Source of the DNA: Bradyrhizobium sacchari
GTDB lineage: Bacteria; Pseudomonadota; Alphaproteobacteria; Rhizobiales; Xanthobacteraceae
Assembly (NCBI RefSeq): GCF_002068095.1
Contig: NZ_LWIG01000013.1
Span: 52,373 to 116,372 of the forward strand
Direction: 5' to 3'
Length of the DNA stretch: 64,000 bases
The notes beneath the pieces are model-generated. The model did not search any database and was not told the origin of the DNA. It worked only from the letters and a program-made list of their open reading frames with translations. Position 1 is the first letter of the stretch. Every line of letters starts with the position of its first letter. A program made the position numbers and the translations under genes. This document shows positions 1 through 10,958 of the stretch, one piece after another.

Positions 1-2043
<2,043 letters not shown>

Positions 2044-2047
<4 letters not shown>

Positions 2048-2754
2048 GATTGCCTTGCGCGCGCGGCTGCGATGCTGGCGTCGATGACGCTGCGATCGGT
2101 ATTGCCGGCGGGATTCTGCCGCGTCGGCATGGAGGGGCGGAAGTGCACCCAGAGCTCTTGGCTGACGCGCTCGAGCCGTTCGAGCTCGCCCAGCGGATCG
2201 GAATGGTCGTCGGCGCGGATATCCAGCGCCGGCCATTCCTCCTCGCCGTGGATCAGGAGCGCGGCCGATTGCTTGCCGCGCTTGTCGCCGCCGGCGGCCT
2301 CGCCCGCGCGCATCGCCGCGAGCAGGCGGCGCGGGAAGGGCAGGCTGTCATTGGCGATATAGGCCTTCGCGGTCTCGTCGAGCACGTCGGCGCCGGCGAG
2401 CATGTTGCCGGCGATGGAGAAACCGCTGCCGGCGATGTGGCCACACCAATCGACGCAGTCGCGCCCCGTATGCGCCGCGATCTCGCCGTTCGCATCCATG
2501 ATGTGGAGCTGGCGGCTCTCGCGGCCATCGTCGGTCGCGAGCAGGGTCGCGAGTACGTCGTGGACGTTCAAACCTTCGCGCAGCAGCTTGACGCCGTCGA
2601 TGCCGTAATAGGGATTGACGAAGGCCTGCGTCGCGATGGCGCCGACGCCGGCGGCGATATAAGGCACGCGTGCGCCGACGGCGAAGAAGCGCGTCGCAAC
2701 CGCGATGCCGAACTGGCCGGTAGCAGGATCGCGCGCGATGATCGACCAGGTCAT
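2044..2754 (-). CDS. DUF1028 family protein (Ntn-hydrolase-like)
   Basis: Protein of 236 residues with the DUF1028 N-terminus TWSIIARDPATGQFGIAVAT, then VGAIATQAFVNPYYG and a long conserved middle region. DUF1028 proteins are related by fold to Ntn hydrolases and often occur beside peptide or amino-acid uptake genes; the reaction is unknown. There is no signal peptide, so it is probably cytoplasmic. It sits 9 bp after the gamma-glutamyltransferase gene and overlaps the next ATPase gene by 4 bp, so it belongs to the peptide-uptake operon. A role in processing imported gamma-glutamyl or other modified peptides is inference from context only. Confidence 0.85.
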
Positions 2755-2763
2755 GTGCTGCCT

Positions 2764-4569
2764 TCAGCGTCCCGCGGCGTAGCCCTGCATGCCGCGCGGA
2801 TTGGCGGCGGCGCGGCGGCGGACCCCGACGCGCGAGGCCGCGGTGAGGCGTCCTTCCGACCAGTCGGGGCCGACCTCGACGATGTGCCCGCGCTCGCGCA
2901 AATTCTCGATCGTCGCCTTGGGCACGCGGTTCTCGACCACGAGCACGCCGGGCCGCGCGGTGCGCGGCCAGAACGAGATCGGGAAATGCTCGGAGTGCCA
3001 GGCCGGCGCGTCGATCGCCTCCTGGAGATTGAGGTTGCAGTGGACGTGGCGCAGGAAGAACTGCGTGATCCACTGGTCCTGCTGATCGCCGCCGGGCGAA
3101 CCCCAGGCCAGGTACGGCTCGCCGTCACGCAATGCCATGGTCGGCGACAACGTCGTGCGCGGCCGCTTGCCCGGCGCCAGCGAGCCCGGTTGGTTCTCCT
3201 CCAAATCGAACATTTGCGCGCGGCTGCCGAGGCAGAAGCCCAACTCGGGAATGACAGGCGATGATTGCAGCCAGCCCCCTGAAGGCGTCGAGGACACCAT
3301 GTTGCCAGCTTTGTCGATGATGTCGAAATGCACGGTGTCGCCCCGCACTTCGCCGAATCGCCCCACGGTTGGTTCACCGGCGCCGAGCGCGCCAACGGCC
3401 TCGCGTTGGCCCTCCGCGCGGCGCAGCTTGACCACGCCGCCGAAGCCCTCGACGGCGCCGGGCCGGAGATCGAGCGAAGCCTTCTCGGTGACCAGCTTGC
3501 GGCGCTCGTCGTTATAGGCATCCGACAGCAGCGTCGCGATCGGGATCTCGCTGAATTTGGGATCGCCGTAGAATTTTTCGCGGTCGGCGAAGGCGAGTTT
3601 TGCGCACTCGATCTGGAGATGGATGAACTCGGGCCCGGTCGGGTCGAGCCTGTCGAGCGCAAAACCCTTCAGCAGCGCGAGCTGCTGCAGCGTCACCGGG
3701 CCCTGGCTCCAGACGCCGGCTTTGCAGACGGTATAGCGGCCGTAGTCGTAGGTCAGCGGCGTCTCGACCGTCGGTTGCCAGCGTGCCATGTCGTCGGCTG
3801 TGAGCACGCCGCGATGCGGCGAGCCGCTGACATCCATGACCTCTTGCGTGCGGCAGAACTTGTCGATCGCTTCGGCGACGAAGCCTTGCGACCAGGCCTT
3901 GCGCGCGCGCTCGATCTCGGCGTCGCGGCCACCGCCGCCGCTTTCCGCTTCGCTCAGGATCCGGGAGTAGGTCGCCGCCAGCGTCTTGTTGGTGAAGAGC
4001 GTGCCGGGCTTCGGTACCTCGCCGTTCGGAAGGTAGACCGCAGCCGATGTCGGCCAGTGCTTGCGGAACAGTTGCTCGACGGTCTGGATCGTGGCGCAGG
4101 CGCGCTCGACCAGCGGATAGCCGTCGCGGGCGTAGGAGATCGCCGGCTCCAGCACGTCGCGCACGCGCATCGTGCCGTAGTCGCGCAGCAGCATCATCCA
4201 CGATTCGAACGTGCCGGGGACGCAGGCGGCGAGCAGGCCGGTGCCCGGCACCATGTCGAGGCCTTCGCTCTTGTAATGCGCGATGGTGGCGCGCGCCGGG
4301 GCAGGACCCTGGCCGCAGATCACCTCGGTGCGGCCACGCCTGACGTCGTGCACGATAACAGGAACATCGCCACCGGGACCGTTCAGATGCGGTTCGACCA
4401 CCTGGAGCGTGAAGGCGGTCGCGACGCCGGCATCGAAGGCGTTGCCGCCCTTTTCCAGAATTCCCATGCCGACGGCGGTCGCGATCCAGTGCGTGGTGGC
4501 GACGACCCCGAACGTGCCCTCGATCTCGGGCCTCGTCGTGAACGGATCGGGATTGATATTGCTGCCCAT
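2764..4569 (-). CDS. ggt: Gamma-glutamyltransferase family protein
   Basis: Ntn-hydrolase of 601 residues, expected to self-cleave into two subunits and hydrolyse or transfer gamma-glutamyl groups, for example from glutathione. The N-terminal part has GGNAFDAGVATAFTLQVVEP and NGPGGD. The small subunit would begin at Thr412 in GDTVHFDIID, the counterpart of the usual TTHFSVVD cleavage site. Downstream GSPGGDQQDQW and the later conserved blocks are present. No signal peptide is visible, unlike E. coli periplasmic Ggt, so this enzyme is probably cytoplasmic and acts on peptides already imported. It lies 88 bp after a DppF gene and 9 bp before the DUF1028 gene. Substrate specificity within the family is not certain. 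Confidence 0.9.
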   Translation of the reverse strand: MGSNINPDPFTTRPEIEGTFGVVATTHWIATAVGMGILEKGGNAFDAGVATAFTLQVVEPHLNGPGGDVPVIVHDVRRGRTEVICGQGPAPARATIAHYKSEGLDMVPGTGLLAACVPGTFESWMMLLRDYGTMRVRDVLEPAISYARDGYPLVERACATIQTVEQLFRKHWPTSAAVYLPNGEVPKPGTLFTNKTLAATYSRILSEAESGGGGRDAEIERARKAWSQGFVAEAIDKFCRTQEVMDVSGSPHRGVLTADDMARWQPTVETPLTYDYGRYTVCKAGVWSQGPVTLQQLALLKGFALDRLDPTGPEFIHLQIECAKLAFADREKFYGDPKFSEIPIATLLSDAYNDERRKLVTEKASLDLRPGAVEGFGGVVKLRRAEGQREAVGALGAGEPTVGRFGEVRGDTVHFDIIDKAGNMVSSTPSGGWLQSSPVIPELGFCLGSRAQMFDLEENQPGSLAPGKRPRTTLSPTMALRDGEPYLAWGSPGGDQQDQWITQFFLRHVHCNLNLQEAIDAPAWHSEHFPISFWPRTARPGVLVVENRVPKATIENLRERGHIVEVGPDWSEGRLTAASRVGVRRRAAANPRGMQGYAAGR

Positions 4570-4657
4570 GGGACTTTCGCTACCTTATTTCCGGCGCGCG
4601 CAATTGATCACAGCCGATGCCGCGCCGCCAATGCGCAGGCTGCATGGCACGCGCGCG

Positions 4658-5647
4658 TCACGCCGGGACCGGCGCGGTGTTGATTGCGTGGCAGGCGACG
4701 CCGTCGATCAGTTCCGGCGTCTCCTTACGGCAGAGATCGAACGCCAGCGGGCAGCGCGGATTGAAGGCGCAGCCGGGCGGCGGATTGATCGGGTTCGGGA
4801 TCTCGCCCTTGACCGGAATGCGCTGGCGGCCGCTCATCGCAAGATCAGGCACGGCCCCAAGCAGCATCTTGGTGTAAGGCATGCGCGGGCGGGAAAAAAG
4901 CTCGCGTCCCTCCGCGATCTCGACGATGCGGCCGAGATACATCACGCCGACGCGGCTCGCCATGTGGCGGACCACGGCGAGGTTGTGGCTGATGAACATG
5001 TAGGTCAGGCCGAACTTGTCCTGAAGGTCGCGCATCAGGTTGAGGATCTGCGCCTGCACGGAGACGTCGAGCGCCGAGGTCGGCTCGTCGCAGACGATGA
5101 ATTCGGCGTCGGATGCGAGCGCGCGCGCGATCGCGATGCGCTGGCGCTGGCCGCCGGAGAATTCGTGCGGAAATTTCAGCCGGTCGTCGGGATGCAGGCC
5201 GACGAGGCTGAGCAGCTCGCCGACACGGGCCTGGATGTCACGCTCGCCCTGGATCAGGTCGAAGGCGCGGATCGGCTCGGAGATGATGGCATCGACACGG
5301 AAGCGCGGGTTCAGGCTCGCATAGGGGTCCTGGAAGATCATCTGGATGCGGCGGCGCAGCTTGCGCCGCGCGAGGGCCTGCCTGGGATCGGCCATCGAGA
5401 CGCCGTCGATCAGCACGTCGCCGGAGCTCGGCGGCAGCAGGCCGACCACCATGCGCGCCACCGTGGTCTTGCCCGAGCCGGACTCGCCGACCAGCGCAAA
5501 GGTCTCGCCCTTCCGGATGTCGAACGTCACGCCGTCGACGGCCTTGAGGTATTCGAGATGGCCGCCTTCGAGCACGCGGTTGAGCCAGGGTTTCGAGACG
5601 TCGAACACGCGGCGCAGATTTGTGGCCTGGACGAAAGACGTGCTCAT
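4658..5647 (-). CDS. dppF: Peptide ABC transporter ATP-binding protein, DppF type (first pair)
   Basis: ATPase of 329 residues. Motifs in order: Walker A GESGSGKTTVARM, Q-loop IFQDPYASLNPRF, signature SGGQRQRIAIARAL, Walker B FIVCDEPTSALD, and the C-terminal CAFNPRCPLAFDLC segment. The start at ATG 5647 overlaps the stop of the upstream DppD-like gene as ATGA and is preferred over longer in-frame starts inside that gene. It completes a standard A-B-C-D-F transporter gene order. After it comes an 88-bp gap before gamma-glutamyltransferase, the largest break in the operon apart from the dppA-dppB gap. Confidence 0.92.
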   Translation of the reverse strand: MSTSFVQATNLRRVFDVSKPWLNRVLEGGHLEYLKAVDGVTFDIRKGETFALVGESGSGKTTVARMVVGLLPPSSGDVLIDGVSMADPRQALARRKLRRRIQMIFQDPYASLNPRFRVDAIISEPIRAFDLIQGERDIQARVGELLSLVGLHPDDRLKFPHEFSGGQRQRIAIARALASDAEFIVCDEPTSALDVSVQAQILNLMRDLQDKFGLTYMFISHNLAVVRHMASRVGVMYLGRIVEIAEGRELFSRPRMPYTKMLLGAVPDLAMSGRQRIPVKGEIPNPINPPPGCAFNPRCPLAFDLCRKETPELIDGVACHAINTAPVPA

Positions 5648-6630
5648 GCCGCGCTCTCCGCCGGCACGGTATCGTAGAGATGGCAGGCGACCGATTGCGT
5701 GCCGCGCGGCAGCGGCTCCGGCCGCTCGACGCGGCAACGATCGAAAGCGAAGGCACAGCGCGGATTGAACGAGCAGCCGCGCGGGATCGCCGACAGGCGC
5801 GGCATCGAGCCCGGGATCTGCACCAGGCGCTTGTCCTCGCCGGCGAGCGTCGGGATCGCGCCCATCAGGCCCTTGGCGTAAGGGTGAAGCGGGTTCTTCA
5901 CGACGTCCTGCACCGGCCCGATCTCGGCGACGCGGCCGGCATACATCACCGCGACGCGGTCCGAGGTCTCGGCGATCACGCCCATGTCGTGGGTCACCAG
6001 CATTACCGCGGTGCCGTGATCGCGGCCGAGCCGCTTGATCAGCGAGATGATCTGGGCCTGCACGGAGACGTCGAGCGCGGTGGTCGGCTCGTCCGCGATG
6101 ATCAGCTCGGGCTCGGCACAGATCGCGAGCGCAATCACCACGCGCTGGCGCATGCCGCCGGAGAATTCGTGGGGATAGCCGTCGATGCGCTTTTCCGGCG
6201 CGGGAATGCCGACCTCGGCGAGCAGGTCGATGGCGCGGCGGCGCGCGGCGGATTCGGAGAGACTAAGGTGGGTCCGGATCGTCTCCACGATCTGGTCGCC
6301 GACCTTGTACAGAGGATTGAGCGAGGTGAGGGGATCCTGAAAGATCATCCCGATGCGCTTGCCCCTGACGCGGCGCATCTCCTCCGCCGGCAGATTGTCG
6401 ACACGCAGGCCCGCGAGATGAATCTCGCCGCCGGCGATGCGGCCGGGGGGATCGATCAGGCCGATCACGGCGAGGCCGGTGACGGATTTGCCGGCGCCGG
6501 ATTCGCCGACCACGCCCAGCACCTCGCCCTTGGCGATGTCGAAGGAGACGTCGTCAATGGCGCGCAGCGTGCCGCGGCGGGAGGCGAACTCGACCTGGAG
6601 ATTACGCACGGAGAGAACGGGTTCGGTCAT
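5644..6630 (-). CDS. dppD: Peptide ABC transporter ATP-binding protein, DppD type (first pair)
   Basis: ATPase of 328 residues coupled to the two permeases encoded upstream. Motifs: Walker A GESGAGKSVTGLAVIGL, Q-loop IFQDPLTSLNP, signature SGGMRQRVVIALAI, Walker B LIIADEPTTALD, and the C-terminal CSFNPRCAFAFDRC segment shared by peptide/nickel transporter ATPases. It starts 13 bp after the DppC-like gene and its stop overlaps the next gene as ATGA. Family assignment is secure; peptide rather than nickel or opine as substrate is inferred from the binding protein and from the linked gamma-glutamyltransferase. Confidence 0.92.
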   Translation of the reverse strand: MTEPVLSVRNLQVEFASRRGTLRAIDDVSFDIAKGEVLGVVGESGAGKSVTGLAVIGLIDPPGRIAGGEIHLAGLRVDNLPAEEMRRVRGKRIGMIFQDPLTSLNPLYKVGDQIVETIRTHLSLSESAARRRAIDLLAEVGIPAPEKRIDGYPHEFSGGMRQRVVIALAICAEPELIIADEPTTALDVSVQAQIISLIKRLGRDHGTAVMLVTHDMGVIAETSDRVAVMYAGRVAEIGPVQDVVKNPLHPYAKGLMGAIPTLAGEDKRLVQIPGSMPRLSAIPRGCSFNPRCAFAFDRCRVERPEPLPRGTQSVACHLYDTVPAESAA

Positions 6631-6643
6631 GAACGCTGCATAC

Positions 6644-7606
6644 TCATCGGAGTTTGGGGTTGAGCGCGTCGCGCAGCCAGTCGCCGAGCAGATTGATCGA
6701 CAGGATCAACGCCGCGAGCGCGATTCCGGGGAAGGCGACGATCCACCATTCGCCCGCGAACAGATAGCCGTTGCCGATGCGGATCAGCGTACCGAGCGAC
6801 GGCATGGTCTCCGGCATGCCCGAGCCGAGAAACGACAGCGTCGCCTCGGTGATGATGGCGAGTGCAAGGTTGATGGTGGCGATCACGAGGATCGGCCCCG
6901 TGGTGTTCGGCAGCACGTGACGCAGCATGATCACAGGCGCGGGCAGGCCGATCAGTTGCGCGGCTGCGACATAATCCTTGTTCTTCTCGACCAGGACCGA
7001 GCCACGCACCGTGCGCGCATACTGTACCCAAAAGCTCAGGCCGATCGCAAAGACCAGGACCGCCAGCATGCTCATCTCGTCGAGCTTGTTGCCGAAGACC
7101 GATTTGGCGATGCCGTTGATCAGAAGCGCGATCAGGATGGCCGGAAAGGACAGCTGCACGTCAGCGATGCGCATGATCAATCCATCGACCGCGCCGCCGA
7201 AATAGCCCGCCGTCAACCCGAGCAGGATGCCAATCGCGCCAGACAAGACCACGCCGAGCACGCCGACGAGCAGTGAGATGCGCAGACCGTAGAGGATTGC
7301 GGACAGCACGTCGCGGCCCTGCTCGTCGGTGCCGAGCAGGAACGGGCTCTGGCCGTCGGCGGTCCAGAGCGGCGAGATGCGCGAATTCATCAGCTGGAGC
7401 TGCGCCGGGTCGAACGGATTCTGCACTGACAGTACTGAAGCGAAGATCGCAACCAGGAAGAACAGCAGCGTCACCCCCGCCGCGATCATGGTGATCTTGG
7501 AGCGGAGGAACGAGTAGAACAGGTCGCTGTCGAGCGCGCGCCTGAACCAGCCAGGCGGCGCCGCAGGGCGCTTCTCGGTCGGGTGGGGAACGACGGCTTC
7601 GCTCAT
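6644..7606 (-). CDS. dppC: Peptide ABC transporter permease, DppC type
   Basis: Inner-membrane permease of 320 residues. It has a cytoplasmic N-terminal tail followed by one membrane helix (about residues 35-60), then the LLGTDEQGRDVLSAILYG motif diagnostic of the OppC/DppC family and a five-helix permease domain with the EAA-type loop near AAAQLIGLPAPVIMLRHVLPN. Start ATG 7606 gives MSEAVVPHP and lies one base after the stop of dppB; longer in-frame versions would read into dppB. It should form the translocation pore with DppB. Confidence 0.92.
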   Translation of the reverse strand: MSEAVVPHPTEKRPAAPPGWFRRALDSDLFYSFLRSKITMIAAGVTLLFFLVAIFASVLSVQNPFDPAQLQLMNSRISPLWTADGQSPFLLGTDEQGRDVLSAILYGLRISLLVGVLGVVLSGAIGILLGLTAGYFGGAVDGLIMRIADVQLSFPAILIALLINGIAKSVFGNKLDEMSMLAVLVFAIGLSFWVQYARTVRGSVLVEKNKDYVAAAQLIGLPAPVIMLRHVLPNTTGPILVIATINLALAIITEATLSFLGSGMPETMPSLGTLIRIGNGYLFAGEWWIVAFPGIALAALILSINLLGDWLRDALNPKLR

Positions 7607-7607
7607 G

Positions 7608-8588
7608 TCAGTGTGCCCGGCTGACCGTCGAGCGCAGCCGCGGATCGACGATGGTGTAGAGGATATCAACGACGAGGTTGATGGTGACGAAGATCAGGGA
7701 CACCATCATCAGATAGGCCGCCATGATCGGGATATCGACATTCTGAACAGCTTGCACGAACAGCAATCCCATGCCCGGCCACTGGAAGACGGTCTCGGTG
7801 ATGATCGCGAAAGCAATGACCGAGCCAAACTGCAGGCCGGCCACCGTGATCACGGGAACCAGCGTGTTGCGCAGCGCATGGCCGAAATGGATCGCGCGTG
7901 TCGTCAGACCACGGGCGCGGGCGAAGCGGATGTAGTCGGTTCGCAGCACTTCCAGCATCTCGGCGCGGACGAGGCGCATGATCAGCGTCATCTGGAACAG
8001 TCCGAGCGTGATCGAAGGCATGATCAACGCCTTCAATCCTGATAGCGTCAGCAGGCCCGTGGTCCACCAGCCGATTTGCACGACGTCACCCCGTCCGAAC
8101 GAGGGCAGCCAGCCGAGCGTCACCGAGAACAGGTAGATCATGAGGACGCCGATCAGGAAGGTCGGCAGAGAGATGCCGATCAGCGAGACGGCCTGGAAGA
8201 CATGCGCGAGCCAGCTGTCGCGGCGCAGCGCGGAATAGACGCCCATCAGGATGCCACTGAGCATCGCGAAGATCGTAGCAACGATGGCCAGCTCGAGCGT
8301 CGCCGGCATCCGCTCAATCAGCAGATTGGTGACGGGCAGGCGGAACTGGTAGGACACCCCGAACTTGAATTGTGCGGCGTTGCCGATATAGCGGCCGAAC
8401 TGTACGAGCACGGGATCGTCGAGGCCGAGCGATTTGCGGATCGCGGCGCGTTCGGCGCCGGAAGTATCCATTCCGACCATCTGGTTCACGGGATCGCCGG
8501 CGAAGCGAAACATCGAGAACGCGATGATTCCGACGGCGATCATGACGCCGATGGCCTGGATTGCCCGGCGTAGTGTGAAAGCGAGCAT
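7608..8588 (-). CDS. dppB: Peptide ABC transporter permease, DppB type
   Basis: Inner-membrane permease of 326 residues with a first helix at about 10-30, the N-terminal periplasmic segment with GLDDPVLVQFGRYIGN, and the C-terminal permease domain containing ARGLTTRAIHFGHALRNTLVPV, the coupling-loop region of OppB/DppB proteins. An AAGGAA ribosome site precedes ATG 8588. It is the first gene after the 115-bp dppA-dppB gap, which contains a perfect hairpin, so it may be expressed at a lower level than the binding protein. Confidence 0.92.
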   Translation of the reverse strand: MLAFTLRRAIQAIGVMIAVGIIAFSMFRFAGDPVNQMVGMDTSGAERAAIRKSLGLDDPVLVQFGRYIGNAAQFKFGVSYQFRLPVTNLLIERMPATLELAIVATIFAMLSGILMGVYSALRRDSWLAHVFQAVSLIGISLPTFLIGVLMIYLFSVTLGWLPSFGRGDVVQIGWWTTGLLTLSGLKALIMPSITLGLFQMTLIMRLVRAEMLEVLRTDYIRFARARGLTTRAIHFGHALRNTLVPVITVAGLQFGSVIAFAIITETVFQWPGMGLLFVQAVQNVDIPIMAAYLMMVSLIFVTINLVVDILYTIVDPRLRSTVSRAH

Positions 8589-8643
8589 CTGTTCCTTTCA
8601 CATCTCTTCAGCAGCACGCATCATTGCGTTAGCTCGAAATAAC

Positions 8644-8687
8644 AAGTCCCGGAAGCCAGATCTTGAAAGCTATGGCTTCCGGGACTT
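8644..8687 (-). terminator. Perfect 15-bp inverted repeat in the dppA-dppB gap (attenuator or mRNA-stabilising hairpin)
   Basis: Arms AAGTCCCGGAAGCCA (8644-8658) and TGGCTTCCGGGACTT (8673-8687) are exact reverse complements separated by a 14-base loop. Read on the minus strand the hairpin follows the dppA stop by 16 bp and is followed by a T-rich but interrupted stretch. Such hairpins commonly make binding-protein transcripts more abundant than permease transcripts. Whether it terminates or protects the mRNA cannot be told here. Confidence 0.7.
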
Positions 8688-8703
8688 CACAACTTGTCGA
8701 CAC

Positions 8704-10302
8704 TCACTCTTCCTGCTTGGTCGCCCAGTAGAGCCTGACCATGTTGTCCGCACCTTGGGTCAGCTTCACCTTCTTCGACACGCCCCAGGCGAGCGCCTGC
8801 TGGTGCAGCGGGACATAGGCCCAGTCCTTCATCGAGATCTCGAAAGCCTGCTTGATCAGTTGATCGCGCTTGGTCGCATCGGATTCCACGAGAACCTTGT
8901 CGGCGAGCTTGTCGAACTGCTTGTTGCAATAGCCTGCGAGATTTGCCTCACCGCGGTTGGGATCCTTCGGGTCATCCCGGCAGCCCATGATGTCGTGCAG
9001 CACGTTCTGGGAATCGAGCGTGTCCGGGGTCCAGCCCAGCATGAACAGCGAGGTTTTGTAGCCGCCGGGCTTGAGCACCTTGGCGAAATACTGGGCCTTG
9101 GGCTGCGCCAGCAGATCCACCTTGATGTTGATGCGGGCGAGCATGCCGACGATCGCCTGGCAGATCGCGGCGTCATTGACGTAGCGATCGTTCGGGCAAT
9201 CCATCGTCACCTCGAAACCATCAGCATAGCCGGCGTCCGCCAGAAGCTTCTTGGCAGCGTCGGCATCGAACTTCGGCCGGGCGAAGTCTTTCGAGGGAAA
9301 GATCTCTGGTGCGACCATCAATGCGGACGGCGTGGACAATCCGCGCATGACGCGATTCTTGATCAGGTCGACGTCAATCGCCCGGTAGACGGCTTCGCGG
9401 ACCCGAACGTCCTTGAACGGGTTCTTGCCCTTGACGTTGGAGTACAGCAGTTCGTCGCGCGCCTGATCCATGCCGACGAAGAGGGTACGGAGCTCGGGTC
9501 CCGTCAGCACCGTGGCGTTGGGGCTTGCTTTGACGCGCTCGATGTCCTGGACCGGAACCGGTTCGATCACGTCGACCTCGCCCGACAACAGGGCTGCGAC
9601 GCGCGTGGCCGGGTTTGCGATCGGCGTGAAGATTATCTCCTTCAGATTATGCTCCGGCTTGCGCCACCAGTCCGGATTGGGCTTGAAGACGGTTTTCACG
9701 CCCGGCTGATGGCTCTCGATGACGAAGGGGCCGGTGCCGTTTTCATGAAGCGAGGCATAGCTCGGGGTCGTCGCAGCTGCGGGCGTCGGTGCCACCGCAT
9801 CATTCGCCTCTGCCCATTTCTTGTCCATGATGTACCATGTCGCCCACAGCGCCGTCAGGATCGGATTGGGCGAGGTCAGGATGAAATCGACAGTGTAATC
9901 GTCGATCTTGACGACCTTGGCATCGGCCGGGACGCGGCTGAGGAAGTTTGAACCTTTTGCTCGCACGCGCTCAGCCGAGAACACCACGTCATCAGCGGTG
10001 AAGGGGTCGCCATTGTGGAATTTCACGCCCTTGCGCAGGTGAAAGCGCCAGCGCGTCGGCTCCGGGATCTCCCAGCTTTCGGCGAGCGCCGGGATGATCT
10101 TCAGGTCCTTGCCGCGGGCGACCAGACCCTCATAGACATGACCGAGATGCGCACTGGTGGTCGACTCGTTCAGCGTGTAGGGATCGAGCGACTTGAGCTC
10201 ACCCTGGTTGGCATAGCGCAGCGTCTGGCTCGATGCCGGCGAAACGGCCAGCGCAAGCACACCGGCGAGCGTCGCCGCATATAGACTTCGTCCGACTGAC
10301 AT
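8704..10302 (-). CDS. dppA: Peptide ABC transporter substrate-binding protein
   Basis: Periplasmic binding protein of 532 residues in the SBP_bac_5 (DppA/OppA) family. A Sec signal peptide is visible (MSVGRSLYAATLAGVLALAV then cleavage near SPASSQ-T, about residue 26). The mature start LRYANQGELKSLDPYTL and the block WEIPEPTRWRFHLRKGVKFHNGDPF are family hallmarks (quoted in part). It leads the minus-strand operon; an AGAGGG ribosome site precedes ATG 10302. Family members bind peptides, nickel, opines or glutathione. Linkage to gamma-glutamyltransferase favours gamma-glutamyl peptides, which is inference. Confidence 0.92.
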   Translation of the reverse strand: MSVGRSLYAATLAGVLALAVSPASSQTLRYANQGELKSLDPYTLNESTTSAHLGHVYEGLVARGKDLKIIPALAESWEIPEPTRWRFHLRKGVKFHNGDPFTADDVVFSAERVRAKGSNFLSRVPADAKVVKIDDYTVDFILTSPNPILTALWATWYIMDKKWAEANDAVAPTPAAATTPSYASLHENGTGPFVIESHQPGVKTVFKPNPDWWRKPEHNLKEIIFTPIANPATRVAALLSGEVDVIEPVPVQDIERVKASPNATVLTGPELRTLFVGMDQARDELLYSNVKGKNPFKDVRVREAVYRAIDVDLIKNRVMRGLSTPSALMVAPEIFPSKDFARPKFDADAAKKLLADAGYADGFEVTMDCPNDRYVNDAAICQAIVGMLARINIKVDLLAQPKAQYFAKVLKPGGYKTSLFMLGWTPDTLDSQNVLHDIMGCRDDPKDPNRGEANLAGYCNKQFDKLADKVLVESDATKRDQLIKQAFEISMKDWAYVPLHQQALAWGVSKKVKLTQGADNMVRLYWATKQEE

Positions 10303-10700
10303 TCTTGACCCTCTTCACTCGCCCCGACCGTCATTTTTGATTGTTCGGCGGGGCTGACTGATCCATGTTGCCCAGAGTTCACGACCCGTGCAAGCGCCAT
10401 TCCAGCAAGGAACGCGCCAAGTTGCACCGCTGTGCAGCAATGCTGCCCGGCAATTTAGGGGAGGCCGGCGCGCAAACGACATTCGACTTTCGACCTGTGG
10501 AATCTCAGGAAGCAGGGGAGATTGGCCTTGTCGGCCCGCCGGCGTTTCAGCCGTCCACTGCGGCCGCGGCCGGGCGATTTGATTGACCATACCCGCCGAT
10601 TGCCGAAGCCGGTCCGAGCAGCTTCCCCTCAGGTCGCTTGCGTTGCACACCGTGTCGCGGTGATACTCCGGCAGGCCGCTCGAATCTCACCGGAGGGGAC
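10303..10700. other. 398-bp divergent intergenic region between dppA and the DUF6489 gene
   Basis: No supported gene. It must carry the dppA-operon promoter (leftward) and the promoter for the storage-lipid genes (rightward). Near dppA there is a stem of GCCCCG and CCG (one bulged A) at 10321-10330 pairing with 10346-10354, which would lie in the dppA 5' leader. A weak sigma70-like pair, TTGCGT at 10638 and GATACT at 10662 with 18 bp between, precedes the DUF6489 gene. Short open frames here look like noise and have no recognisable products. Confidence 0.5.
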
Positions 10701-10958
10701 ATGAAGGTTAACATCGAAATCGACTGCACCCCCCTCGAGGCCCGCCAGTTCTTCGGATTGCCCGACGTGGCGCCGATGCAGACGGCGGTGATGGACAAGC
10801 TGCAGCAGCAGGTCCTCAGCAATATCGAGAAGGTCTCGCCGGAATCGCTGATCCAGAGCTGGTTCACCTTCGATCCCAAGATCGCCGAGCGATTTCAGGA
10901 CATGTTCGTCACCATGGCAGGTCTCGGCAGCCCCCGCAGCAGCGACAAGAAGAAGTAG
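10701..10958 (+). CDS. DUF6489 family protein (85 aa)
   Basis: Small soluble protein starting MKVNIEIDCTPLEARQFFGL, with a predicted helix LQQQVLSNIEKVSPESLIQ and a basic C-terminus ending DKKK. I recognise it as the alphaproteobacterial DUF6489 family, whose function is unknown. Start ATG 10701 follows a strong GGAGGGG ribosome site; upstream in-frame starts lack one. Its stop TAG shares one base with the GTG start of the next gene, so it is co-translated with an alpha/beta hydrolase. The position at the head of a lipid/PHA gene set makes a granule- or lipid-related role conceivable, but nothing in the sequence shows it. Confidence 0.8.
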   Translation: MKVNIEIDCTPLEARQFFGLPDVAPMQTAVMDKLQQQVLSNIEKVSPESLIQSWFTFDPKIAERFQDMFVTMAGLGSPRSSDKKK

